From positions 1 to 12,011 of the forward strand of contig JAIPDA010000054.1 in the NCBI GenBank assembly GCA_021737905.1: DNA of 12,011 bases, in the 5' to 3' direction. The notes under the pieces are model-generated. The model saw only the letters and a program-made list of their open reading frames with translations, did no database searches and had not been told where the DNA came from. A program made the translations under genes and the position numbers. Shown here in pieces: positions 1 through 6,327 of this stretch (position 1 is its first letter; every line of letters begins with the position of its first letter). Source of the stretch: Rhodoferax sp. (GTDB taxonomy: Bacteria > Pseudomonadota > Gammaproteobacteria > Burkholderiales > Burkholderiaceae_C).

Positions 1-60
1 TTGGGTTACCAAAATCGGTCAGCCCGCGAAGACCCTCTCTGTATGCAGGGGGAAAATGCG

Positions 61-114
61 GGGATGGATTCCTGCCTACGCAGGAATGACGGAATAGCGC
101 AGGAATGACGGGAA
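61..114. repeat. dispersed palindromic repeat, copy 1, with partial tandem duplication
   Basis: Bases 68-75 (ATTCCTGC) and 80-87 (GCAGGAAT) form a perfect 8-bp stem around a four-base loop. The right arm and its tail (CGCAGGAATGACGG) start at 79 and are repeated almost exactly from 98. The same unit, with small changes, recurs at 7321-7412. Short repeats of this kind are scattered between genes in many beta- and gammaproteobacteria, but naming a family would need a search. Bases 1-60, just before it, show nothing I can identify. Confidence 0.7.
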
Positions 115-163
115 CAGAAAGGAAAACGGCGTCAGCCACAACATGGCGCAGTCGGGGTGGGGC

Positions 164-201
164 CGGCAGCCGATTTCTGGTACCCCAGCATGAGGCTGCC
201 G
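164..201 (+). other. nested stem-loop upstream of fba
   Basis: An outer 8-bp stem (CGGCAGCC 164-171 with GGCTGCCG 194-201) encloses a symmetric 5x5 internal loop and an inner stem CTGG (177-180) with CCAG (185-188) closed by a four-base loop. No T-run follows, so it is not a standard terminator. It lies upstream of the proposed fba -10 box. It could be the end of an upstream transcript, a protein-binding palindrome, or chance in GC-rich DNA. Confidence 0.35.
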
Positions 202-252
202 CCGCAGACCCTCACCGGTCCCCGTACCCGCATGAATAGACCCACACCCCTA

Positions 253-278
253 TTGAGCTAATCAACGGCAGGTAAAAT
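253..278 (+). promoter_or_regulatory. candidate fba-purC promoter
   Basis: TAAAAT at 273-278 is a fair -10 box and would give a leader of about 50 bases before the fba ATG. TTGAGC at 253-258 resembles a -35 box, but the 14-base spacer is short, so the -35 assignment is weak. The string TAAAATCA here recurs upstream of purE (4515-4522), which mildly supports the -10 call. Confidence 0.35.
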
Positions 279-334
279 CAAACGAGTTACCGCCCGGTTA
301 CGCATCTCACCAACACACCCCAAGGGATTACTTC

Positions 335-1399
335 ATGGCTCTCGTTTCCATGCGCGAACTGCTCGACCACGCCGCCGAGAACACCTACGGCATTCCGGCT
401 TTCAACGTCAACAACCTTGAGCAGGTCCAGGCCGTGATGGAAGCGGCCAACGAAACCGGCGCGCCGGTGATTCTGCAAGCCAGTGCAGGCGCACGCAAAT
501 ACGCCGGCGAGCCGTTCATCAAACATTTGATCCAGGCCGCGGTCGAAGCCTACCCGCACATTCCACTGGTCATGCACCAGGACCACGGCCAGAACCCCGG
601 CGTTTGCCAGGGCGCCATGAACCTGGGTTTCAGCTCCGTCATGATGGACGGCAGTCTGGAGGCCGACGGCAAGACCATCGCCAGCTACGACTACAACGTC
701 GAGGTCACCCGCCAGGTGGTCGACATGGCGCACAAGCTGGGCGTTACCGTGGAAGGCGAGCTCGGCTGCCTGGGTTCGCTCGAAACCATGCAAGGCGACA
801 AGGAAGACGGCCATGGCACCGACGCCGTGATGACGCGCGAGCAGTTGCTGACCGACCCCGAGCAGGCTGCCGATTTCGTCAAGCGCACCCAGCTCGACGC
901 GCTGGCCATTGCGATTGGCACCAGCCACGGCGCCTACAAGTTCACCCGCAAGCCCACCGGCGACATCCTGGCGATTGAGCGCATCATGGAAATCAACCGC
1001 CGCATTCCCAACACCCACCTGGTGATGCACGGCTCGTCGAGCGTGCCGCAGGAGCTGCTGGCCATCATCCGCCAGTACGGCGGCAACATGAAAGAAACCT
1101 ATGGCGTGCCGGTGGAAGAAATTCAAAAAGCCATCCAATTCGGCGTGCGCAAGATCAACATTGACACCGACATCCGCCTGGCCATGACGGGTGCAGTGCG
1201 TAAATTTCTGGCCGAGAACCCTGAAAAATTTGATGGCCGAGAATGGCTCAAGCCCGCGCGTGAAGCGGCCAAGGCGATTTGCAAGCAACGCTACATCGAG
1301 TTCGGCTGCGAAGGCCAGGCCGCCAAGATCAAGGGCGACAGCCTGCAAGTGGTGGCCGCGCGCTACGCCAAGGGCGAGCTGGCCCAGGTGGTGCGCTGA
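335..1399 (+). CDS. fba: class II fructose-1,6-bisphosphate aldolase (CbbA-type)
   Basis: This cytosolic metal-dependent enzyme reversibly splits fructose-1,6-bisphosphate into dihydroxyacetone phosphate and glyceraldehyde-3-phosphate, in glycolysis, gluconeogenesis and, where present, the Calvin cycle. The 354 residues are full length for the group. Visible landmarks are the HQDHG motif at 81-85 (catalytic Asp83, metal ligand His84), EGELG at 140-144, a metal-ligand His198 in TSHG, His232 in MHGSS, and the phosphate-binding NIDTD at 275-279. The start at 335 is supported by AAGGGA at 322-327, seven bases upstream. The N-terminal MALVSMRELLDHAAENTYG is typical of the CbbA-like subtype rather than E. 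coli FbaA. The gene is followed after five bases by purC, so the two are probably co-transcribed. A Calvin-cycle role cannot be claimed because no rubisco or phosphoribulokinase gene is in view. Confidence 0.97.
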   Translation: MALVSMRELLDHAAENTYGIPAFNVNNLEQVQAVMEAANETGAPVILQASAGARKYAGEPFIKHLIQAAVEAYPHIPLVMHQDHGQNPGVCQGAMNLGFSSVMMDGSLEADGKTIASYDYNVEVTRQVVDMAHKLGVTVEGELGCLGSLETMQGDKEDGHGTDAVMTREQLLTDPEQAADFVKRTQLDALAIAIGTSHGAYKFTRKPTGDILAIERIMEINRRIPNTHLVMHGSSSVPQELLAIIRQYGGNMKETYGVPVEEIQKAIQFGVRKINIDTDIRLAMTGAVRKFLAENPEKFDGREWLKPAREAAKAICKQRYIEFGCEGQAAKIKGDSLQVVAARYAKGELAQVVR

Positions 1400-1404
1400 A
1401 CCCC

Positions 1405-2313
1405 ATGGCCGCAGCGCTGCACACCTCCACCCTGACGTCTTTGCCTCTGCTGGCGCGCGGCAAGGTACGCGACAACTACGCCGTCGGCAAAGACCGCCTG
1501 CTGATGGTCGCCAGCGACAGGCTCAGCGCTTTTGATGTGATTTTGGGTGAGCCGATTCCCGGCAAAGGCGCGCTGCTCACGCAGATGGCGCTGTTCTGGT
1601 TCGGCAAGCTCGGTCACATCTGCCCCAACCACCTGACCGGCGAGGCGCCTGAGAGCGTGGTCACACCGGCCGAGTTGCCACAGGTGGTGGGCCGCTCGAT
1701 GCTGGTCAAGCGGCTCAAGCCCATCCCGGTCGAGGCCGTGGTGCGTGGCTACCTGGCCGGCAGCGGCTGGCAGGAATACCAGGCGACGCAATCGGTCTGC
1801 GGTGTGCCGCTGCCGGCCGGCCTGAAAAACGCCAGCCAGCTGCCCGAGCCGATCTTCACGCCCGCAGCCAAGGCCGAGGCTGGCGAGCATGACGAGAACA
1901 TCAGCTACGCGCAGGTCGAAAAAATCGTCGGCCCTGAGCTGGCGGCTCAGATCAAAAAAATCAGCATCGAGATTTACCAAACGGCTGCGGCGTTCGCCTT
2001 GACAAAGGGCATCATCATTGCCGACACCAAGTTCGAGTTTGGCCTCGACGAAAACGGCACGTTGACCCTGATGGACGAGGTGCTGACGCCCGATTCCTCG
2101 CGCTACTGGCCGGTCGAAGGCTACCAGGCGGCTTTTGTAGCCGGTCACAACCCGCCCAGCTACGACAAGCAGTTTGTGCGCGACTGGCTCGAAGCCGTGC
2201 GCATCAACGGCAAGCCCTGGGACAAAACGCCGCCCGCACCGCAACTGCCGCCCGACGTGGCGCGGAAAACTGCCGAGAAATACCAAGAAGCATTGGCGCG
2301 CTTGATAAGCTGA
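1405..2313 (+). CDS. purC: phosphoribosylaminoimidazole-succinocarboxamide (SAICAR) synthase
   Basis: This cytosolic enzyme joins CAIR and aspartate using ATP to give SAICAR in de novo purine synthesis. It is a 302-residue protein of the longer single-domain form common in proteobacteria. The N-terminal glycine-rich nucleotide segment is LLARGKVRDNY (15-25), followed by SDRLSAFDV (37-45), the substrate-binding VEAVVRGYLAGSGW (109-122), and the C-terminal IIADTKFEFG (204-213) with LMDEVLTPDSSRYW (222-235). I chose ATG 1405 because the open frame upstream of it lies inside fba and the family match begins here. No good Shine-Dalgarno sits at the right distance (AGGTGG ends 13 bases away, within fba), so translation is probably coupled to fba. 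The enzymes one step earlier, PurE and PurK, are encoded about 2.2 kb further on. Confidence 0.96.
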   Translation: MAAALHTSTLTSLPLLARGKVRDNYAVGKDRLLMVASDRLSAFDVILGEPIPGKGALLTQMALFWFGKLGHICPNHLTGEAPESVVTPAELPQVVGRSMLVKRLKPIPVEAVVRGYLAGSGWQEYQATQSVCGVPLPAGLKNASQLPEPIFTPAAKAEAGEHDENISYAQVEKIVGPELAAQIKKISIEIYQTAAAFALTKGIIIADTKFEFGLDENGTLTLMDEVLTPDSSRYWPVEGYQAAFVAGHNPPSYDKQFVRDWLEAVRINGKPWDKTPPAPQLPPDVARKTAEKYQEALARLIS

Positions 2314-2330
2314 AGAATTTTCCCAGTGAC

Positions 2331-2378
2331 CAAACAAAACAGCCCGCTGAGCGCAAACTCAGCGGGCTGTTTTGTTTG
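2331..2378. terminator. bidirectional intrinsic terminator, purC end
   Basis: A perfect 21-bp inverted repeat (2331-2351 with 2358-2378) surrounds a six-base loop. The core AGCCCGCTGAG / CTCAGCGGGCT is flanked by an A-rich left arm and the matching T-rich tail GTTTTGTTTG, so either strand makes a GC-rich hairpin followed by a U-rich run. It starts 18 bases after the purC stop and also faces the minus-strand torF. Confidence 0.93.
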
Positions 2379-2412
2379 AAGGGGGCTAGGCCAGCCCTGT
2401 TCAAGTTTTCGA

Positions 2413-2481
2413 TCAGAACACGTAGCTCACACCGACAGCAAATGCATTAGAGCTGATGAGCCTGGCGCTGGGCGCAAAAAA
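2413..2481 (-). pseudogene. possible 3' remnant of an outer-membrane beta-barrel gene
   Basis: Read on the minus strand, this stretch encodes RLISSNAFAVGVSYVF followed by TGA at 2413-2415. The end matches the outer-membrane barrel C-terminal signature: a terminal Phe, Tyr at position 3 from the end, and hydrophobic residues at 5, 7 and 9. The frame is closed upstream by a TGA at 2482-2484, so only about 23 codons remain and there is no start. It is not in frame with the torF stop at 2555. It could be the tail of a deleted or duplicated porin gene, or a chance match. The case rests on the signature alone. Confidence 0.4.
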
Positions 2482-2505
2482 TCAGCCGCGAACGGTGGGC
2501 CAGTC

Positions 2506-2544
2506 AAAAGTTGGCGCCAAGGTTAAACCTGTGTCGGCGCCAAC
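2506..2544 (-). terminator. candidate torF terminator
   Basis: On the minus strand, GTTGGCGCC (2544-2536) pairs perfectly with GGCGCCAAC (2518-2510) across a 17-base loop and is followed by TTTTG. It begins 10 bases after the torF stop. The U-run is short, so termination may be partial; the stronger 2331-2378 hairpin lies just beyond. Confidence 0.6.
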
Positions 2545-2554
2545 AACTTCGTGC

Positions 2555-3307
2555 TTAAAAGCTGTATTTGAGACCGACAACGGCGCCGGACTTTCCGACA
2601 TATTTTTTGCCGCCCCAGGTGTAAGCGCTTGACTTGGCGTTCGTATCAACCAGCATGGCCGAAGCGCTCAAACCGTTGCCCAGATCTTTGGCCAGGGTGA
2701 TGGAGTAGTCGGTATAGTTAGAGTTGGGATTATTGTTCACCAGCTGTCGGCCCACATGGGGGGTGAAAGTCATGCCCGAACCCAAGTCGAAGGTGGCACT
2801 CAAGTCCAGGTACTGGCTGTTCTTGCTGTTGGTGGTGCCAAACAGATTGGTTAGGCTCTGCGAATACTTGGCGGTGACAACACCATAAGTCAGGGCGCCA
2901 TACAACTCGGTGGTGTTGGCGTTGGCAGAGCCTGAGACGGCGCCGAGCTTGTTCCTGACATATTCGTAGCGCAACACGCCCACATCGAAAGCGACATCCT
3001 TAGCCAATTCGCCCTTGAAACCGCCGTACAGGTCGATTTCAACATTGCCGTCTGTCGCGCCCGAGTCTTCAATCCACTTGATCGTGGAACCCCAGGCGCC
3101 CACATAAAACCCCTTCTTGTGCGCGAAATCCAGCCCGCCTTGCACCGCTGGCTTCAGACGCGACTGCGAAATGCCTCGATAGCGGTAATCAGTCACGACG
3201 CTGGCGTTGAAGGACAGCGTGTAGTCAGGTTCAGGGGCCTTCGCCTGCCCAAATGTTGCGCCAGCATAAGCCAAAGCTGACAGCGCCAGGGTGAGTTTAA
3301 GTTTCAT
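2555..3307 (-). CDS. TorF-family putative outer-membrane porin
   Basis: This is a predicted outer-membrane beta-barrel of 250 residues in the Gcw_chp/TorF family, whose substrate is not established. A signal peptide is clear: MKLKLTLALSALAYAGATFGQA, with likely cleavage near residue 22. The mature part begins with the family-like YTLSFNASVVTDYRYRGISQS (29-49), followed by alternating polar/hydrophobic strands, YVGAWGS (68-74), and a C-terminal barrel strand ending KYSF. The ATG at 3307 is preferred over one 20 codons upstream because it starts directly at the signal peptide. Base composition differs from the neighbours: a hand count of 2641-2760 gives 64/120 G+C against 42/60 at 5101-5160. 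In related bacteria TorF genes often sit beside nitrogen-regulation and ammonium-transport genes. This copy stands alone. Confidence 0.85.
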   Translation of the reverse strand: MKLKLTLALSALAYAGATFGQAKAPEPDYTLSFNASVVTDYRYRGISQSRLKPAVQGGLDFAHKKGFYVGAWGSTIKWIEDSGATDGNVEIDLYGGFKGELAKDVAFDVGVLRYEYVRNKLGAVSGSANANTTELYGALTYGVVTAKYSQSLTNLFGTTNSKNSQYLDLSATFDLGSGMTFTPHVGRQLVNNNPNSNYTDYSITLAKDLGNGLSASAMLVDTNAKSSAYTWGGKKYVGKSGAVVGLKYSF

Positions 3308-3355
3308 GATGTTGTTCTTTCTTTTAGAGTTAATGGATTTCCCACTACTCTTCAC

Positions 3356-3371
3356 CTCAAGAACCATGCCA
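3356..3371 (-). promoter_or_regulatory. possible sigma-54 type promoter for torF
   Basis: The minus strand reads TGGCAT-GGTTC-TTGAG, close to the sigma-54 pattern TGGCAC-N5-TTGCA with correct spacing. It has GG at -24, but GA instead of the expected GC at -12. A start about 38 bases before the torF ATG would fit. No convincing sigma-70 pair was seen in the gap. The -12 mismatch is serious, so this is only a candidate. Confidence 0.25.
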
Positions 3372-3428
3372 ATTAAAAGAGGCTAGCGCTGACCTTCTTT
3401 CCCCCAATTCGGCGCCAAATGCATTCAA

Positions 3429-3449
3429 TTCGTGCGCGATTTGCACGAA
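3429..3449. promoter_or_regulatory. perfect inverted repeat upstream of torF (possible operator)
   Basis: TTCGTGC-N7-GCACGAA is a perfect 7-bp dyad about 120 bases upstream of the torF ATG and 40 bases after the stop of the thioredoxin-like gene. On the strand transcribed here no T-run follows, so it is not a good terminator for that gene. Its size and place suit a dimeric regulator's binding site. The regulator is unknown, and the arms do not match the NtrC consensus. Confidence 0.3.
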
Positions 3450-3489
3450 AAAAGTATTTGAAACGAAAACCTCCGTGCTCGGCTTTGCC

Positions 3490-4446
3490 TCAGTTGAGCA
3501 TCATGCTGAGCTTTCGCCTGTAGCTGGAGACCAGCGCGGCCTGCGGGTCTTCCTGCACGACGGCCTTGCCCAGCAGCTCGATGCCGGCGGCGGTCTTGCC
3601 GGTGGCGCCGGGTGCGTTTTTGGGGCGCGGCGGCGTCAACAATTCCAAAATGGCGACGAATGTTTTGCGCGGGGTTTCCTCGCCCCAGAGCTTGTCGCGC
3701 ATGATGATCTCCAGCAGCTCGTCCATGGCGGTGGTCCACTCGCCCTCGCTCATGAGCACGCGGGCTTTGGCCAGGCGGGTGTCAAAGTCGCGCTTGTTTT
3801 GTGCAATCAGGGCGTCAAACTGCTCATAAGGCCACTGGCCGCGCGGATCGGTGCTGACGAATTCGAGCGCTTTGAGCCACTGGCGCAGCGCCTCAAAACG
3901 CAGTTGCAGCGGAATTTGCACCAGCGCGGGAGCCAAGGCACTTTGGGCGGGCGCCAGCTGGCCGGTGCCGATCAGCAGCTTGACATAGTCAAATCGCACA
4001 TCGTCATTGGCCGGGTCAGCGGCCAGGGCTTCGGCCAATTTGTCCTGGGCGCTTTGGACGTCACCGCTTTCCAGCAGGGCCTGGGCTTCTTCGGCCTCGG
4101 ACTGGGCCAGCACTTCGTTCTCGCCGGGCAGGTGCTTGTCCAGGAATTCCTTGATCTTGCCTTCGGGCAAGGGGCCGGTAAAACCATCGACCGGACGCCC
4201 GCCCATCATCAAGATGCAGGTCGGAATGCTTTTGATGCCAAAAGCCTGACCGAGTTGCTGCTCCTGGTCAGAGTCGATCTTGGCGAGCTTGAAGCGACCT
4301 GCGTAGGCGACTTCCACTTTTTCGAGCAGGGGGCCGAGCGACTTGCAGGGGCCGCACCAGGGTGCCCAGAAATCGATCAGCACCGGGGTGGTCATGGAAG
4401 CGGCGATGACTTCCTGTTCAAAATTCGCAATCGTGACATCAATCAT
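3490..4446 (-). CDS. ybbN: thioredoxin-TPR co-chaperone (CnoX/YbbN family)
   Basis: This is a cytosolic protein of 318 residues with an N-terminal thioredoxin fold (about 1-108) and a C-terminal helical TPR-like region (about 112-318). In E. coli the relative CnoX/YbbN is a holdase that passes oxidant-damaged proteins to DnaK and GroEL. Visible here are FWAPWCGPC (26-34) with both active-site cysteines, Cys31 and Cys34, the cis-Pro loop SIPT (73-76), and the helical repeats LLESGDVQSAQDKLAEAL and KARVLMSEGEWTTAMDELL. E. coli YbbN lacks the first cysteine, so this protein may also have redox activity. The start at 4446 is where the thioredoxin fold begins; the 37 upstream codons in frame do not fit the family. 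No Shine-Dalgarno is seen. It diverges from purE across about 118 bases. Confidence 0.9.
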   Translation of the reverse strand: MIDVTIANFEQEVIAASMTTPVLIDFWAPWCGPCKSLGPLLEKVEVAYAGRFKLAKIDSDQEQQLGQAFGIKSIPTCILMMGGRPVDGFTGPLPEGKIKEFLDKHLPGENEVLAQSEAEEAQALLESGDVQSAQDKLAEALAADPANDDVRFDYVKLLIGTGQLAPAQSALAPALVQIPLQLRFEALRQWLKALEFVSTDPRGQWPYEQFDALIAQNKRDFDTRLAKARVLMSEGEWTTAMDELLEIIMRDKLWGEETPRKTFVAILELLTPPRPKNAPGATGKTAAGIELLGKAVVQEDPQAALVSSYRRKLSMMLN

Positions 4447-4514
4447 GGAAAGGGCAAAAGTAAGGGTTGAACAACGCCGGCTGGCGCCAAAGTCAAAACG
4501 ATAGCATGCCGGCT

Positions 4515-4520
4515 TAAAAT
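4515..4520 (+). promoter_or_regulatory. candidate -10 box for purE-purK-sua5
   Basis: TAAAAT lies in the divergent gap between the thioredoxin-like gene and purE and gives a leader of about 38 bases before ATG 4565. The 17-base-spaced -35 position reads GTCAAA, a weak match. The same TAAAATCA string stands upstream of fba, the other purine-linked operon here. Confidence 0.35.
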
Positions 4521-4564
4521 CATGCCTTTCCCCGCTGACCGGCCGCACGGCCTTCAAGGCTCAC

Positions 4565-5110
4565 ATGACCTCCACTTCCGTCCCTTCAACCGCCTTCCCT
4601 GCCCACACTGCCGCGCCCGGCGCCCGCGTTTCAGTGGGCGTGGTGATGGGCTCGAACAGCGACTGGGAGACCATGCAGCACGCGGTGCAGATCCTGCAGC
4701 ACTTTGGTGTGGTTTACGAAGCGCGTGTGGTCTCGGCGCACCGCATGCCCGACGCCTTGTTTGCCTATGCAGAAGCAGCCGCCGGTCGCGGCCTGCAAGC
4801 CATCATTGCGGGGGCCGGCGGTGCGGCGCACCTGCCGGGCATGCTGGCGGCCAAAACCTGCGTGCCGGTGCTGGGCGTGCCGGTGGCCAGCAAACATTTG
4901 CAAGGTGTGGACTCTTTGCACAGCATCGTGCAAATGCCCAAGGGCATTCCGGTGGCCACCTTCGCCATCGGCAACGCCGGTGCGGCCAATGCGGCGCTGT
5001 TTGCCGTGGCCCAACTGGCGCTGCATGACGCGGCGCTGGCGGCGCGGCTGCAAGCGTTTCGCGCCGAGCAAACCGCCGCTGCCGCTGCCATGACACTGCC
5101 GCCGCTATGA
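4565..5110 (+). CDS. purE: N5-carboxyaminoimidazole ribonucleotide mutase
   Basis: This cytosolic purine enzyme moves the carboxyl group of N5-CAIR (the PurK product) to carbon 4, giving CAIR for PurC. It is 181 residues long and of the bacterial class I type, as expected with a PurK partner next to it. Motifs are GSNSDW (29-34), SAHRMPD with the catalytic His59 (57-63), the glycine loop IAGAGGAAHLPGM (81-93), PVASKHLQGVDSLHSIVQMP (106-125) and FAIGNAGAANAAL (133-145). A 20-residue Ala/Thr/Pro-rich N-terminal extension precedes the core. ATG 4565 has AAGG at 4556-4559 five bases upstream. Its TGA overlaps the purK ATG (ATGA, 5107-5110), a sign of translational coupling. Confidence 0.96.
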   Translation: MTSTSVPSTAFPAHTAAPGARVSVGVVMGSNSDWETMQHAVQILQHFGVVYEARVVSAHRMPDALFAYAEAAAGRGLQAIIAGAGGAAHLPGMLAAKTCVPVLGVPVASKHLQGVDSLHSIVQMPKGIPVATFAIGNAGAANAALFAVAQLALHDAALAARLQAFRAEQTAAAAAMTLPPL

Positions 5111-6327
5111 GCGGACCGGCGTCACCCGATTCACCGATTTTGCCGGGCGCGACGCTGGGCGTGATGGGCGGCGGCCAGTTGGGCCGCATGTTTGTGCATG
5201 CCGCGCAGCGCCTGGGCTACTTCACCGCCGTGCTCGACGCCGACCCGCAAAGCCCGGCCGGGCTGGTCAGCCACCACCACATTCAGACCGGCTACAGCGA
5301 CCCTGCCGGCCTGGCCCAACTGGCCGCGCTGTGCGCCGCTGTCACCACCGAATTTGAAAACGTGCCGGCTGACGCGCTGGCGCAGTTGGCTCTCACCAGG
5401 CCAGTGGCGCCCGGCGCTGCGGCCGTGGCCATTGCGCAAGACCGGCTGCAGGAAAAAGCCCATTTCAGCGCCTGCGCTGCGGCCTCCGGCGTGGCTTGCG
5501 CGCCTTATGCGGTGCTGCAAACGCAAGCGCAACTGGCGGCCGTGCCGGCCACGCTGCTGCCCGGCATTTTGAAAACGGCGCGCATGGGCTACGACGGCAA
5601 GGGCCAGGTGCGCGTGAAGACTGCCGCCGAACTGGCTGCCGCCTGGAGTGACCTGAAGCAGGTGCCTTGCGTGCTCGAAAAAATGTTGCCACTCCAAGCC
5701 GAGTTGTCGGTGCTGGTGGCGCGTGGACGGGACGGCCAGGTGGTGAGCTTTGCGCCGCAGCGCAATGTGCATGTGGACGGCATTCTGGCCGTGACGCATG
5801 CCTACGAAGGCTGCCTGCCGCCCGCGCTGGCGGCCCGCGCGCGCGCCGCCACCGAAGCGATTGCCGCGCAGATCGGCTACGTGGGCCTGATGTGCGTGGA
5901 GTTTTTTGTGGTGACGGGTGCAGACGGGCAAGACATGCTGGTCGTCAATGAAATGGCACCCCGCCCGCACAACAGCGGCCACTACACCCTGAACGCTTGC
6001 GATGTGTCGCAGTTCGACCTGCAGGTGCATGCCATGGCCGGCCTGCCGCTACCGCAGCCGCGCCAGCATTCACCGGCCATCATGCTCAACCTGCTGGGCG
6101 ACATCTGGTTTGACGCCAGCGGCCGCGAGCGCACGCCCGACTGGTGCGCCGTACTCGGCTTGCCCGGCGCGCATTTACACCTCTACGGCAAGACCGAAGC
6201 GCGCCGCGGCCGCAAGATGGGCCACCTGACCCTCACCGGCGCCGACCTGGCCGGCGTGCAAGCCAGTGCGCGTGCTGCTGCCGGCCTGCTTGGCTTGCCC
6301 GGCTTACCCGGCCCGGAAGGCCTTTGA
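5107..6327 (+). CDS. purK: 5-(carboxyamino)imidazole ribonucleotide synthase
   Basis: This ATP-grasp enzyme carboxylates AIR with bicarbonate and ATP to N5-CAIR, which PurE then rearranges. The 406 residues start with the GVMGGGQLGRMF loop (18-29), followed by TTEFENVPADAL (80-91), the ATP-grasp KTARMGYDGKGQ (156-167), EKMLPLQAELSVLVAR (191-206), and the catalytic-site segment VNEMAPRPHNSGHYT (280-294). The C-terminal domain holds LYGKTEARRGRKMGH (359-373). The tail is a short Gly/Leu/Pro repeat (GLLGLPGLPGPEGL) in GC-rich sequence. The start overlaps the purE stop by four bases, and the stop abuts the next ATG with no gap, so the three genes form one operon. Confidence 0.96.
   Translation: MSGPASPDSPILPGATLGVMGGGQLGRMFVHAAQRLGYFTAVLDADPQSPAGLVSHHHIQTGYSDPAGLAQLAALCAAVTTEFENVPADALAQLALTRPVAPGAAAVAIAQDRLQEKAHFSACAAASGVACAPYAVLQTQAQLAAVPATLLPGILKTARMGYDGKGQVRVKTAAELAAAWSDLKQVPCVLEKMLPLQAELSVLVARGRDGQVVSFAPQRNVHVDGILAVTHAYEGCLPPALAARARAATEAIAAQIGYVGLMCVEFFVVTGADGQDMLVVNEMAPRPHNSGHYTLNACDVSQFDLQVHAMAGLPLPQPRQHSPAIMLNLLGDIWFDASGRERTPDWCAVLGLPGAHLHLYGKTEARRGRKMGHLTLTGADLAGVQASARAAAGLLGLPGLPGPEGL

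Noticed and set aside
61..114. Possible CRISPR array from the tandem CGCAGGAATGACGG units
   Set aside because: There are only two units with almost no spacer between them, and no cas genes in the window.
287..1348. Long minus-strand open frame antisense to fba
   Set aside because: Its protein is a His/Val/Gly/Leu-rich mirror of a highly conserved gene with no recognisable family; long antisense frames are expected opposite high-GC genes.
1279..1404. Upstream in-frame extension of purC
   Set aside because: It overlaps the end of fba in another frame, and the translated stretch does not resemble SAICAR synthase, whose match starts at the ATG at 1405.
1363..2337. Long minus-strand open frame antisense to purC
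   Set aside because: It has no family resemblance and covers the conserved purC motifs exactly; it also runs through the terminator.
3475..4470. Plus-strand open frame of 331 codons opposite the thioredoxin-like gene
   Set aside because: It is the antisense image of the conserved thioredoxin-TPR protein, with the Gly/Leu/Gln/His bias of such shadows and no motif.
5131..6030. Minus-strand open frame antisense to purK
   Set aside because: The composition is His/Arg/Gln-rich without any domain, and purK on the other strand is unmistakable.
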